Shown: positions 15,810 to 23,339, numbered from the stretch's first letter. The stretch is DNA of 46,931 bases from an uncultured Oscillospiraceae bacterium (GCA_934645175.1 CAKUDE010000015.1:1-46931), one strand, 5' to 3'. Notes: generated by a model from the letters alone, not told the origin. Program-made: numbers and translations.

Positions 15810-15927
15810 GAAAATGAAAGTGAAAGGGGGGAACGGACTTTCAGGGAGTTTATTGGTCTGCCAATCTTCTCGGCAGTCGAGTTTTTCGGCACATATAACC
15901 ACAAATGATTCTAGGGAGGAATTTTTT

Positions 15928-16476
15928 ATGAAAAAAATGCTTCGAATTCTCGCATTGACCATCGTACTGGCAACGGCAATTTCCTCTGTGGCCTTTGCGG
16001 CCATCACCGACCCCGTGCTACCCTTTGAACCCACGGATGATGAAATTTACTATGTTGTTCCAAAACACAGAGATATTTGTACGAATCGCGTACCCGTCTA
16101 TTATGTTCCTGATGCCGACCAATCTGCAGTGCTCGAAAACCTCGATTATTTCCAGCAGGTTTATACTGTCTCCGGAGATACCGCCGTCATTAGCAGCACC
16201 TACAAGAGAATTCGCCTTACATACGACAGCAATGCTTTATCCGGTTATGTAAACGGTCTAAACCTCATCCCGAAGAAAAAGGTTTTCCAATCGAGTAACA
16301 CCCTAAAGCTTTACTCATTTTACAAGCTTCAGGACTCTTATTATTTGAAATCCGTCCCTGCCGGGACGTATGTAAGAGTTGTCTCACAAATCAATGCCTA
16401 CTGGCAAGAAGTTGTCGTTTATACAAAAAACGGCAACTTCTATGAACACTTGAATGCGTACATTTATAGTGCGTGA
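15928..16476 (+). CDS. Secreted protein with two possible SH3-like segments, unknown function
   Basis: 182 residues from ATG 15928 (SD AGGGAGGA 6 bases away); the in-frame extension upstream covers the leader and has no SD. A signal peptide (MKKMLRILALTIVLATAISS, cleaved after AFA) is followed by two similar halves. One runs from YYVVPKHRDICTNRVPVY to SGYVNGLNLI; the other from LKLYSFYKLQDSYYLKSVPA to the C-terminus. Both have the pattern of small beta-barrel (bacterial SH3-like) domains: a variable start, a VYTVS/VRVVS strand and a W/Y-rich end. The gene is markedly more AT-rich than its neighbours, suggesting recent acquisition. The lipoprotein gene follows 47 bases later. The fold assignment is tentative. 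Confidence 0.7.
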   Translation: MKKMLRILALTIVLATAISSVAFAAITDPVLPFEPTDDEIYYVVPKHRDICTNRVPVYYVPDADQSAVLENLDYFQQVYTVSGDTAVISSTYKRIRLTYDSNALSGYVNGLNLIPKKKVFQSSNTLKLYSFYKLQDSYYLKSVPAGTYVRVVSQINAYWQEVVVYTKNGNFYEHLNAYIYSA

Positions 16477-16523
16477 AATCTCCAGTAATTCTATGCAGAG
16501 CTGTCGCAAGGAGATGATTCAGC

Positions 16524-17639
16524 ATGAATTGTAAATTTAAATTGTTAATTGCTTCTGTGACCCTTCTATCCCTCCTCGTCACCGGCTGCGCCTCCTCGAT
16601 TGTCCCGACCACGCTGACCGCCCCGCCGTCCACGCAGCCGCCGTCTACGGAGAACACTGGTCCGACGCTCAGTGACGTCGGGATTCTCTGCGACATTGCA
16701 GAGTATGGCGACGGCTATCTGCTCCTGACGCACACCGGACTGTATACGACGGATGCAAACTTCCGGAACCTGAAAAGCGCGGGAGAGGAATGGGAAAAGC
16801 TGTTCAATCCCGAATTGAAGGATGCAGGAGAGCGTCTTTTCGATGAGCACGAAGAATTCTTTCTCCGTCTCAAACTCTACCAGAATTACGATGAGCCTTT
16901 GTTCAAAAATCTCACCGTCACCTCCAAAGGGATCTTCTTCTGCACGACATCGGAAGGGGACTCCTATCTCAACGGGAAACCGTGGGCGCTCTCTCTGAAC
17001 GCCTCCAACGGTTCGCAAGCATCCGAGGAAGTCCCCGCAATCCAAGTCGCCGACTACGCCGGTTCGACTTTCTCTTTGTTTAGCACAAAGTTGTTCAAAA
17101 ATGACGAACTGGTAACAACGTTCTACCCCTACTGGGGCGATTCGACCTTCCTGTGGTTGCAGGGGAAGCTCTATGTCCATATTACCCGTGCGTATATGGA
17201 TGAAACCGTCAACGGCTTCTATGCCGTCGGTGAGGACGGTTCCATGGTAAAAGCCTATGAAGATCTGGACTGGCGGCTGACCGTTTTAAGCACCGCCAGC
17301 GACGGGAATTATGCCTATTTCCTCATAAACGAAATGACAGACGAGGAAGATCCCAATACCGGCCGCATTTACATCCGCCGTCTCGTGCGAACGGACGGCA
17401 CATGGGTGGAAAAACGCGACCCGGAAAGCGGCGAGTTGATCTACGAAGGACTGAACTACGAATTTCTGGACTGTCCCCCGCTTCTGCGCGACGACATCCG
17501 CGTCCTGCGTATGATTTCCAAGGGCAACAACACCATTCTTTTCCTCACCGAGGCCGGTAACATCCAGACCGTGTCCTTCACTCCCCTTGGCTACGGATAC
17601 GGCGACAAGCTGCCGGAGGAAACAGCGCAGGAATCCTGA
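16524..17639 (+). CDS. Lipoprotein of unknown function
   Basis: 371 residues from ATG 16524 (SD AAGGAGATG, 6-9 bases away). Lipoprotein signal LLIASVTLLSLLVTGC, then a Pro/Ser/Thr linker (about 25-48). The rest is a set of short repeated units with the feel of a beta-propeller or Kelch-like sensor: DGYLLLTHTGLYTTD, KGIFFCTTSEGDSYLNG, QGKLYVHITRAYMD, DGNYAYFLINEMTDEE and NNTILFLTEAGNIQTVSF. This pattern (DGYLYY-type turns) is common in Clostridia surface lipoproteins built on a six-bladed propeller. It is probably co-transcribed with the SH3-like gene upstream. Function unknown. Confidence 0.72.
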   Translation: MNCKFKLLIASVTLLSLLVTGCASSIVPTTLTAPPSTQPPSTENTGPTLSDVGILCDIAEYGDGYLLLTHTGLYTTDANFRNLKSAGEEWEKLFNPELKDAGERLFDEHEEFFLRLKLYQNYDEPLFKNLTVTSKGIFFCTTSEGDSYLNGKPWALSLNASNGSQASEEVPAIQVADYAGSTFSLFSTKLFKNDELVTTFYPYWGDSTFLWLQGKLYVHITRAYMDETVNGFYAVGEDGSMVKAYEDLDWRLTVLSTASDGNYAYFLINEMTDEEDPNTGRIYIRRLVRTDGTWVEKRDPESGELIYEGLNYEFLDCPPLLRDDIRVLRMISKGNNTILFLTEAGNIQTVSFTPLGYGYGDKLPEETAQES

Positions 17640-17674
17640 AAAAGAGCGCATCCCGTCACGGGATGCGCTCTTTT
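17638..17674. terminator. Bidirectional terminator between the lipoprotein gene and ahcY
   Basis: AAAAAGAGCGCATCCCGT is matched by ACGGGATGCGCTCTTTT around a minimal loop. A and T tracts on both sides let it work for the plus-strand lipoprotein gene and the minus-strand ahcY. Confidence 0.88.
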
Positions 17675-17687
17675 CCTATTACTCCGC

Positions 17688-18932
17688 TTATACCGTCCAG
17701 CCGGAGAGATAAGCCTCCTGCTCCGGGGTAAGCGTGTCGATTTTCAGTCCTGCGCCGGCAAGCTTGAGACGCGAAACCTCCTCATCGACCGTCTGCGGCA
17801 GGTCATAAAGCCCCGGCTGCAGCGTCCCGCCGTTGCGCACCAGGTATTCCAGCGCCAGAGCCTGCACGGCGAAGCTCGTGTCCATGATCTCCGCCGGATG
17901 GCCGTTCCCGGAGGCAAGATTCACCAGCCGTCCCTCAGCCAGCAGGTTGAGCACCCGTCCGTCGGGCAGCTCATAACCGACGATTTCCTCGCGGCGCGGG
18001 AAAACGCGCACGGCCATGCGCCGCAGCGCCTCGCCGTTGACCTCCACATTGAAATGCCCCGCATTCGACAGGAAGGCATTGTTTTTCATGACGGCAAAAT
18101 GCCGCTCGGTGATCACGTCGCGACAGCCGGTGGTGGTAACAAACAGGTCGCCCTCCCGCGCCGCCTCGTCCATCGGCATCACACGGCAGCCGTCCATGGT
18201 TGCTTCCAGTGCCTTGATGGGGTCGATCTCGGTGACGATCACGTTTGCACCCATACCCTTCGCGCGCATTGCCACGCCCCGGCCGCAATAGCCGTAGCCC
18301 GCAACCACGACGGTCTTACCCGCAACGAGCAGGTTTGTCGTGTGCATAATCGCATCCCAGACGGACTGACCGGTGCCGTATTTGTTATCGTAGTAGTGCT
18401 TACACTTGGCGTCGTTGACGTTCATCATCACAAAGGGCAGGGCCCCGGCCTTGGCACGCGCACGCAGACGATGAATGCCGGTTGTCGTTTCCTCGGCGCC
18501 GCCGATCAGATTCACGCCCAGCCCTGCGGCTTCCCCGCTGAGCAGGTCGATCAGATCGCCGCCGTCGTCAATGATGAGATCCGGCTTGCACGCAAGTGCC
18601 TCCAGAAGCAGTCCGCGGTACTCCTGCTCGGTCACGCCGTGGATGGCGTAGGTCTCGACGCCCATGGAAGCAAGTCCCGCCGCGACGTCATCCTGTGTAG
18701 ACAGCGGGTTGCAACCCGTAGCGTGAACCTCCGCGCCGCCTGCCGCCAGACAAAGCGCCAGGAAAGCAGTCTTGGCCTCCATATGAATGGAGATGGTGAT
18801 CTTCTTCCCCGCAAAGGGCTTTTCACGTTCAAAACGCTCGCGAATGGCAACCAGTGCGGGCATGAAGTCCCGCACCCATTCAATTTTCATCCGGCCGTAT
18901 TCGGCAAGGGCCGTATCGCGTACATGGCTCAT
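17688..18932 (-). CDS. ahcY: Adenosylhomocysteinase
   Basis: 414 residues from ATG 18932 (SD GGGAGG 9 bases upstream; the two earlier ATGs are out of frame). It converts S-adenosylhomocysteine to adenosine and homocysteine with NAD as internal cofactor. Seen are ISIHMEAKTAFLAL with the active-site His, GCNPLSTQDDVAAGL, DDGGDLI, EETTTGIHRL, MNVNDAKCKHYYDNKYGTGQ, the NAD-binding VAGYGYCGRGVAMRAKGMGA, and SNAGHFNVEV. The C-terminal LKIDTLTPEQEAYL is typical. Length is normal for bacterial/archaeal forms without the 40-residue insert. The leader is too short (about 25 bases) for an SAH riboswitch. Confidence 0.96.
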   Translation of the reverse strand: MSHVRDTALAEYGRMKIEWVRDFMPALVAIRERFEREKPFAGKKITISIHMEAKTAFLALCLAAGGAEVHATGCNPLSTQDDVAAGLASMGVETYAIHGVTEQEYRGLLLEALACKPDLIIDDGGDLIDLLSGEAAGLGVNLIGGAEETTTGIHRLRARAKAGALPFVMMNVNDAKCKHYYDNKYGTGQSVWDAIMHTTNLLVAGKTVVVAGYGYCGRGVAMRAKGMGANVIVTEIDPIKALEATMDGCRVMPMDEAAREGDLFVTTTGCRDVITERHFAVMKNNAFLSNAGHFNVEVNGEALRRMAVRVFPRREEIVGYELPDGRVLNLLAEGRLVNLASGNGHPAEIMDTSFAVQALALEYLVRNGGTLQPGLYDLPQTVDEEVSRLKLAGAGLKIDTLTPEQEAYLSGWTV

Positions 18933-18963
18933 GGCATCATGCCTCCCGATTTTCTTTTTTCAG

Positions 18964-18992
18964 ATTGTAGCATACCCTGCGGAAAAATTCAA
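18964..18992 (-). promoter_or_regulatory. Promoter of ahcY
   Basis: Minus strand TTGAAT (18992-18987), 17-bp spacer, TACAAT (18969-18964), about 31 bases before the start codon. Confidence 0.75.
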
Positions 18993-19020
18993 CCGCGTCG
19001 TAAAATTCAGAGAATCTTTA

Positions 19021-19049
19021 TGGACAAATCCCCCAAAATAGGTTAAAAT
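19021..19049 (+). promoter_or_regulatory. Promoter of the rhomboid-like gene
   Basis: TGGACA (19021-19026), 17-bp spacer, TAAAAT (19044-19049). AAGGGGGG precedes the ATG at 19082. Back to back with the ahcY promoter. Confidence 0.65.
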
Positions 19050-19081
19050 AGCAATACCGACCAAAGTAAGGGGGGCTGCAT

Positions 19082-20065
19082 ATGCGCCAACTGAGAAAGA
19101 AGTACACCACCTTCCTGCTGCGTAACCGCGACAAGGGAATCCCGAAGCTCATGCTTTGGGTTGGCCTTGCCAACATGGCAGTCTATCTGATCTGCCTTCT
19201 CGGTAACGCGATGGCAAGCGGCAGTGCGTTTTCCAACGCCGCAGTCAATCTTTACGACTGGCTGTGCTATGATGCAACGCTGATTCTGAAGGGTCAGGTC
19301 TGGCGTATGTTCTCTTTCCTGCTGACCTACATCTCCGACGCCGCCGGCACTACGCTCTATGGCGTGCTGATCGCTGCGCTCAACGTGTTTTTCTATTACT
19401 GGCTCGGTTCGGTGCTGGAAAGCAGCATGGGCAGACTACGGATGAATATCTACTATTTTTCCGGTGTTCTGATGCTGGGTCTGGCGGGCGTTCTGCTTGA
19501 GCTGTTCTTCCCCGGCTCCGGCTCGCTGTTCGGCTCATATGTAAGCGCCGCATATATCAACATTTCGCTGTTTATCGCCGTGGCGACGCTGATCCCCGAC
19601 GAACGGGTCTATCTCTTTATGTTCATCCCCGTCCGGATGCGCTGGCTGGCGCTGGTCGATCTGGCTCTGATGGCAATCGAGATCGGCGGAGGCGTTCTGA
19701 ACGCCGTCGGTCTTGGCTCCTACTATGGCGTCAAGATCTTCTGGGTTGGAATGCTTTATGCGCAGTTCCCGCTGATCGGCCTTGCAAATTACTTCCTCCA
19801 CTTTGGGCGCAACGTTTCCCGACTGTTCCGCCGCAGCGGAGCGCCGCAGACGCGTCGCAGACAACAGCCGCCCATTCAGGCCGTGCCGAATCCTTCCCGC
19901 TCGACGGACGGCACGGGCACGCAGCGCCCTTACCGCCACAAGTGTACCGTCTGCGGCCGCACGGATACAGACTACCCCGATCTGGAATTCCGCTACTGCT
20001 CCAAATGCAAGGGTTATTTCTGCTACTGCATCGACCATATTAACAACCACACTCATGTCACATAA
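19082..20065 (+). CDS. Rhomboid-like integral membrane protein with C-terminal zinc ribbon
   Basis: 327 residues. About six hydrophobic segments between residues 22 and 240 with a derlin/rhomboid-like arrangement: GQVWRMFSFLLTY in the position of the rhomboid WRxxT/S motif, then FYYWLGSVLESSMGRLRMNIYY, where E may be the conserved acidic residue. No serine-histidine catalytic pair (GxSG, H) is evident, so it is probably an inactive rhomboid-fold protein (pseudoprotease). The tail is basic and unstructured (about 246-285), then CTVCGRTDTDYPDLEFRYCSKC with CxxC...CxxC and FCYCIDHINNHTHVT, a zinc ribbon. Similar small clostridial proteins are uncharacterised. It could be a quality-control adaptor, but this is inference. 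Confidence 0.75.
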   Translation: MRQLRKKYTTFLLRNRDKGIPKLMLWVGLANMAVYLICLLGNAMASGSAFSNAAVNLYDWLCYDATLILKGQVWRMFSFLLTYISDAAGTTLYGVLIAALNVFFYYWLGSVLESSMGRLRMNIYYFSGVLMLGLAGVLLELFFPGSGSLFGSYVSAAYINISLFIAVATLIPDERVYLFMFIPVRMRWLALVDLALMAIEIGGGVLNAVGLGSYYGVKIFWVGMLYAQFPLIGLANYFLHFGRNVSRLFRRSGAPQTRRRQQPPIQAVPNPSRSTDGTGTQRPYRHKCTVCGRTDTDYPDLEFRYCSKCKGYFCYCIDHINNHTHVT

Positions 20066-20124
20066 ATCATAGTTCTGCCGGCCGGCCAACTACGGGCCCG
20101 TCAAAAGAGTCGTTCCGGTGCGAA

Positions 20125-20168
20125 GAAAACGCGCAGGGAGGCCAACTCGGGCTTCCCTGCGCGTTTTC
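20125..20168. terminator. Bidirectional terminator
   Basis: GAAAACGCGCAGGGA (20125-20139) pairs with TCCCTGCGCGTTTTC (20154-20168); the 14-base inner part GGCC/GGGC extends the stem. It serves the rhomboid-like gene and, from the other side, the ModE-like gene. Confidence 0.9.
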
Positions 20169-20199
20169 ATCATCCGCCTGTCCTGTGCGGGCAGTCTGT

Positions 20200-20565
20200 T
20201 TATTCTCTTTCATTTTCATACAAAAGGCCGCCGAAGCAGGCGGGAAACTGCTGCGCAGCATAATCGTTCAGCTCGGCGCAATATCTCTCATAGGCGGAGA
20301 GTAGCTCAAAAGCCTTGCCGGACAGTGTAGCACCTCCTCCGTGTTTTCCGCCGGTCGATGAGAGAAGCAGGGGGAAGCCGAGAATCGTCTCGGCATTTTT
20401 GATGACCTTCCACGCCTTGGAATAGGCCATGCCCATCGATCCGGCAGCGGCGCGCAGAGAACCATGCTCCTGCACGCGGCGCAGAAGCTGCGCCACGCCC
20501 GGCCCGAAGCACTTTTCCTCGCCAAAGATGCGGATCGACAATACGGGTCTGAATTTCGTTTCCAT
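20200..20565 (-). CDS. ModE-type winged-helix regulator (DNA-binding domain only)
   Basis: 121 residues beginning METKFRPVLSIRI at ATG 20565. The sequence matches the ModE N-terminal LysR-like domain: FGPGVAQLLRRVQEHGSLRAAA, MGMAYSKAWKVIKNAE and GGKHGGGATLSGKAFELL. There is no C-terminal molybdate-binding (TOBE/Mop) domain, so ligand sensing, if any, must be done elsewhere. Such short forms occur widely beside molybdate or unrelated genes. No molybdate transporter lies nearby. Its -10 box ends 7 bases before the ATG with no SD between, so the message is probably leaderless. The divergent gene is a small membrane protein, with a palindrome between them. Confidence 0.85.
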   Translation of the reverse strand: METKFRPVLSIRIFGEEKCFGPGVAQLLRRVQEHGSLRAAAGSMGMAYSKAWKVIKNAETILGFPLLLSSTGGKHGGGATLSGKAFELLSAYERYCAELNDYAAQQFPACFGGLLYENERE

Positions 20566-20571
20566 ATCACG

Positions 20572-20601
20572 ATTATACCATGCAGGAACAAAACAAGTCA
20601 A
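20572..20601 (-). promoter_or_regulatory. Promoter of the ModE-like gene, leaderless start
   Basis: Minus strand TTGACT (20601-20596), 18-bp spacer, TATAAT (20577-20572), then CGTGAT and the ATG. Transcription would start at or within a base of the ATG; no SD exists. Confidence 0.7.
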
Positions 20602-20605
20602 TTGA

Positions 20606-20634
20606 TTTTTTCAAAACACTTGCTTTTGAAAAAA
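20606..20634. promoter_or_regulatory. Perfect palindromic operator candidate between divergent promoters
   Basis: TTTTTTCAAAA (20606-20616), 7-base centre, TTTTGAAAAAA (20624-20634). It abuts the -35 of the ModE-like gene and overlaps the -35 of the membrane-protein gene (TTGCTT 20620-20625). One dimeric regulator bound here would control both. Confidence 0.75.
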
Positions 20635-20648
20635 CCACATGATATACT
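20620..20648 (+). promoter_or_regulatory. Promoter of the small membrane protein gene
   Basis: TTGCTT (20620-20625), 17-bp spacer, TATACT (20643-20648), followed by an SD AGGAGGG 8 bases before the ATG at 20687. Confidence 0.7.
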
Positions 20649-20686
20649 GTCGGTAAGGAATCTCAAAGATACAGGAGGGTTTTCCA

Positions 20687-21058
20687 ATGAACGAACCTTA
20701 CGAATACGACATTTCCACGCGTCCCGTCTATGAGGCGCAGCCCGTGACGCCGCCGAGCGGCACGCCGATCCTTGTGTTCGGCATCCTTTCTCTCGCGTTT
20801 GCGCAAACGTTCTACCTTGCTTTCCTCGGCATCATCTTCGGCGCTGTCTCCAAGTCCAAGCTGCGCAGCTACCTTGCCTCCGGCGGCTCGCTCACAGGCA
20901 CCGCCAAGGTCGGCCGCATTCTCGGCAAGATTGGCTTTATCCTCGGCATTGTCCTGACCTGCCTGTTCGTGGTCTGGCTGGTCGTTATGATCGTTGTCGT
21001 TTTCAACAGCGGCAGCTTTCCGTACGACGGCTGGTATCAGTGGCGTATCGATCTCTAA
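20687..21058 (+). CDS. Small two-helix membrane protein (DUF4190-like)
   Basis: 123 residues. A polar, proline-rich N-terminus (about 1-25) precedes two hydrophobic segments (TPILVFGILSLAFAQTFYLA at 26-50 and ILGIVLTCLFVVWLVVMIVV at 86-105), separated by GAVSKSKLRSYLASGG, which recalls the SKxxxYxxxGG linker of DUF4190-type proteins. This family is widespread in Firmicutes and actinobacteria with no assigned activity. It diverges from the ModE-like regulator and probably is its target. Confidence 0.72.
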   Translation: MNEPYEYDISTRPVYEAQPVTPPSGTPILVFGILSLAFAQTFYLAFLGIIFGAVSKSKLRSYLASGGSLTGTAKVGRILGKIGFILGIVLTCLFVVWLVVMIVVVFNSGSFPYDGWYQWRIDL

Positions 21059-21070
21059 TCAAGCACCCGT

Positions 21071-21098
21071 CAGCCGCCCAGCCGGGCGGCTGATTTTT
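21071..21098 (+). terminator. Terminator of the small membrane protein gene
   Basis: CAGCCGCCC (21071-21079), loop AGCC, GGGCGGCTG (21084-21092), then ATTTTT. Confidence 0.88.
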
Positions 21099-21109
21099 CG
21101 CAAAAGCAC

Positions 21110-21138
21110 TTGACGCATCCACGGAAAAATGGTAAAAT
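21110..21138 (+). promoter_or_regulatory. Promoter of tRNA-Leu
   Basis: TTGACG (21110-21115), 17-bp spacer, TAAAAT (21133-21138), 14 bases before the tRNA 5' end. Confidence 0.8.
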
Positions 21139-21152
21139 GGCCGGGTGAATGT

Positions 21153-21238
21153 GCCGCTGTGGTGGAATAGGTAGACACAAGGGACTTAAAATCCCTCGCC
21201 TTATCAGCGTACCGGTTCGAGTCCGGTCAGCGGCACCA
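21153..21238 (+). tRNA. tRNA-Leu (anticodon UAA)
   Basis: 86 nt, class II with a long variable arm and encoded CCA. Acceptor GCCGCTG/CAGCGGC; anticodon stem AGGGA/TCCCT with loop CTTAAAA gives anticodon TAA. D loop is AATAGGTAGA and T loop TTCGAGT. It reads TTA, a codon the neighbouring genes nearly avoid. Confidence 0.95.
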
Positions 21239-21242
21239 ACGA

Positions 21243-21276
21243 GGCTCTGAATTGCTTTGATTCCGGAGCCTTTTTT
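21243..21276 (+). terminator. Terminator of tRNA-Leu
   Basis: GGCTC(TGAAT) and (ATTCC)GGAGCC form a short stem with a central mismatch, followed by TTTTTT. Confidence 0.75.
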
Positions 21277-21300
21277 ATATGTTTTTATGTGGAGGACACG

Positions 21301-21396
21301 ATGCGTATCACGGTCAATCTGTACTACACCGGCAAAAACGGAGCCGCCCGTAAATCTTTCGAAGGCGGAAAAGGCTGTCCTGCCGCAAGGCCTTGA
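21301..21396 (+). pseudogene. Remnant of an antibiotic-biosynthesis-monooxygenase-type small protein
   Basis: 31 codons with a good SD (GGAGG, 5 bases) and start MRITVNLYYTGKNGAARKSF, which resembles the first strand of ABM-family (YgiN-like) proteins (...YYTGKNGAARKFAEEM...), normally about 95-100 residues. After residue 18 the reading is unrelated and stops at 21396. The most likely reading is an internal deletion or decay of a once complete gene; alternatively a real short peptide. Its stop codon overlaps the -35 box of the next promoter. Confidence 0.5.
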
Positions 21397-21421
21397 CATT
21401 GCGGGTCGAAAGCTGTAAAAT
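21393..21421 (+). promoter_or_regulatory. Promoter of the DUF362 gene
   Basis: TTGACA (21393-21398), 17-bp spacer, TAAAAT (21416-21421). AGGAGG stands 6 bases before the ATG at 21464. Confidence 0.82.
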
Positions 21422-21463
21422 TACTTAAAAAGCAAACTTTTTATTACCGCACAGGAGGCAATT

Positions 21464-22468
21464 ATGAGCAATAACATTGTGTTCCCGGCAGGCGACGGTG
21501 CGCGCTACGTGCCCTATGCAGAGCGCAAAGGCGAGGAATCGACCGTATGGTTCACACGCGACCTGAGCGCTACAGGGCTGGAAAAGCTGTTTGATAAGGT
21601 CGGCGGCAGACTGACCGGCAGGGTTGCGATCAAGCTGCACACCGGAGAACAGAACGGCCCGAATATCATCCCCCGGCCGTGGGTCAAGCGACTCGTCCGC
21701 GATCGTCTGCCACAGGCCGCTATCGCAGAGACAAACACCTATTACGACGGAGATCGCTACACGACCGAGCAGCACAGAAAAACGCTGGCAGTCAACGGCT
21801 GGACCTTCTGCCCCGTTGACATTCTTGACGAGGACGGAACCGCGATGCTGCCGGTAAAGGGCGGGAAATGGTTTTCGGAAATGTCGATGGGCAAAAATCT
21901 GCTGAATTACGATTCGCTGCTTGTTCTGACGCACTTCAAGGGACATACAATGGGCGGCTTCGGCGGCTCAAACAAAAACATCGGCATCGGCTGCGCCGAC
22001 GGCCGCATCGGCAAAGCGATGATCCATACCGTGGAAGGCTCGGACAATCTTTGGAGCATTTCCATGGAGGAATTCATGGAGCGGATGACGGAGTCCGCAA
22101 AGGCCGCGGTCGATCACTTCGGCGAGCACATCGTTTATATCAACGTAATGCGCAATATGTCCGTTTCCTGCGACTGTGAAGGCTGCGCCGCCGAGCCGGT
22201 CGTAACGCCGAACGTCGGCATTCTGGCATCAACCGACATTCTCGCCGTCGATCAGGCATCGGTCGATCTGATCTATGCCATGAACGAACGCGACCGCCAT
22301 GCGCTTGTCACGCGGATGGAAACACGCCACGGTCTGCGCCAGCTCAGCTACATGAAGGAGTTGGGAATGGGCAACGATCGCTATCGTCTGCTGGATGCCG
22401 ACCACGGCGACGAGCGGATTGAGGCGGCGGACGCCGTGCGCGGCGTAAAGCCCTTCGGCGCCGAGTGA
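21464..22468 (+). CDS. DUF362-domain protein
   Basis: 334 residues. Motifs of the DUF362 family: VAIKLHTGEQNG near residue 55, the AETNTYYDGDRY segment, HFKGHTMGGFGGSNKNIGIG (a glycine-rich conserved centre), MIHTVEG and ILASTDILAVDQASVDLIY. Some family members have a C-terminal ferredoxin domain with two 4Fe-4S clusters; here only CDCEGCAAEP at about residue 240 remains, so cluster binding is uncertain. Its activity is unknown; relatives are proposed to act in cofactor or redox metabolism. It has its own promoter and terminator and is thus monocistronic. Confidence 0.85.
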   Translation: MSNNIVFPAGDGARYVPYAERKGEESTVWFTRDLSATGLEKLFDKVGGRLTGRVAIKLHTGEQNGPNIIPRPWVKRLVRDRLPQAAIAETNTYYDGDRYTTEQHRKTLAVNGWTFCPVDILDEDGTAMLPVKGGKWFSEMSMGKNLLNYDSLLVLTHFKGHTMGGFGGSNKNIGIGCADGRIGKAMIHTVEGSDNLWSISMEEFMERMTESAKAAVDHFGEHIVYINVMRNMSVSCDCEGCAAEPVVTPNVGILASTDILAVDQASVDLIYAMNERDRHALVTRMETRHGLRQLSYMKELGMGNDRYRLLDADHGDERIEAADAVRGVKPFGAE

Positions 22469-22492
22469 GCCGAAACCACAAGGCATCTTTTC

Positions 22493-22522
22493 ATACCACC
22501 GGCAATGCCGGTGGTATTTTTT
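22493..22522 (+). terminator. Terminator of the DUF362 gene
   Basis: ATACCACCGGC, loop AAT, GCCGGTGGTAT, then a run of T. Strong intrinsic terminator 25 bases after the stop. Confidence 0.92.
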
Positions 22523-22523
22523 C

Positions 22524-22550
22524 GCGGCGGATCCATATCGGATCCGCCGC
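22524..22550 (-). terminator. Hairpin after the methyltransferase gene
   Basis: GCGGCGGATCC (22524-22534) and GGATCCGCCGC (22540-22550) with a 5-base loop. It lies right after the methyltransferase stop on the minus strand; no U run follows, so termination would rely on the stem alone. Confidence 0.55.
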
Positions 22551-22553
22551 CGC

Positions 22554-23300
22554 TTATATCTCACCAATGTATGCAACCGTTTCGGTCGGCACGACAAGAA
22601 GCCCTCCCGACGAAAAGCGGTCAAAGATCGCATTGATCTCCGCCAGATAATCCGAAAAGCCTTTCTCGTCCTCTCTCAGGGAATACGAGGAGGACAGCAC
22701 CCGGTCGGTATAGCCCTGCCGATCGTAGGTCTGCGGATTGTCGGCGCGGAAAACACTACATCCTTTCGTGAAAAAGGCAGTACACCCGGCATCGCTCATA
22801 CCATTTGAAAATCCATGAAATTCGGGATTGTATTTCTGCCGCAGCCGCGCAAGCGCCTCTGTGCAGGCCGCGTTTTCCAAACGGGCGTTGTAAACGAGCA
22901 TAACTCTCCCGCCGGGCTTCAGGATACGCCGACACTCCTTTTTGAACGCCGCAGCGTCAAACCAGTGAAAGGCCTGCGCGGCAGTCACACAATCGACGCT
23001 CGTATCCGGAAGCGTCGTATGTCCGTCGCAGCCGTTGACGGAGACGAAATCTCCGTTTGCGGAAAGCCTTTCCTCCGCCCTCCTGCGCATATCGTCGTTC
23101 GGTTCCACTGCGAACACATGATAGCCGCAATCAAGAAGCTGCGCGGTAAAAATACCCGTGCCGGAGCCGACATCCGCGAATATGCTTCCGGCAGGAAGCC
23201 TCCATGTGTTTCTCATAAAATCAAAGAGCTCTACGGCATATCGGGGCCTTGCCTTCGCATAAAGGGCCCCCTTCCCGTCGAAACGCCTTGTATGATCCAT
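22554..23300 (-). CDS. Class I SAM-dependent methyltransferase
   Basis: 248 residues from ATG 23300 (MDHTRRFDGKGALYAKARP), with SD GGGAGG 10 bases upstream; a start 6 codons earlier (23318) is possible. The SAM-binding motif FADVGSGTGIFTAQLL is followed by FAVEPNDDM, DTSVDCVTAAQAFHWFD (motif IV region with the aromatic pair) and ILKPGGRVMLVYN. This is the Methyltransf_11 fold used for small molecules; substrate unknown. It lies 39 bases downstream of the MATE gene on the same strand and is probably co-transcribed with it. Confidence 0.87.
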   Translation of the reverse strand: MDHTRRFDGKGALYAKARPRYAVELFDFMRNTWRLPAGSIFADVGSGTGIFTAQLLDCGYHVFAVEPNDDMRRRAEERLSANGDFVSVNGCDGHTTLPDTSVDCVTAAQAFHWFDAAAFKKECRRILKPGGRVMLVYNARLENAACTEALARLRQKYNPEFHGFSNGMSDAGCTAFFTKGCSVFRADNPQTYDRQGYTDRVLSSSYSLREDEKGFSDYLAEINAIFDRFSSGGLLVVPTETVAYIGEI

Positions 23301-23339
23301 TTTATCCCGACCTCCCATTGTTTGTTTCGTGCTGCGGCT

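Larger units (their letters stand above)
15330..15927. other. Gene-free region between divergent secA and a secreted-protein gene
   Basis: These 598 bases hold the long secA leader (15330-15535), the secA promoter (15542-15571), sequence of unassigned content (15572-15780), and the promoter and 118-base leader of the plus-strand gene. In the secA leader GC-rich complementary tracts around 15490-15530 (GGCGGCGGGG, TGCGCCGCAG, GGGCTGCAC) can fold. No known leader family was recognised. Confidence 0.55.

Noticed and set aside
15742..15927. N-terminal extension of the SH3-like secreted protein
   Set aside because: It would bury the signal peptide and span the promoter; a strong SD supports the ATG at 15928.
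18933..18963. Possible SAH riboswitch upstream of ahcY
   Set aside because: The promoter leaves only about 25 leader bases, too few for the aptamer.
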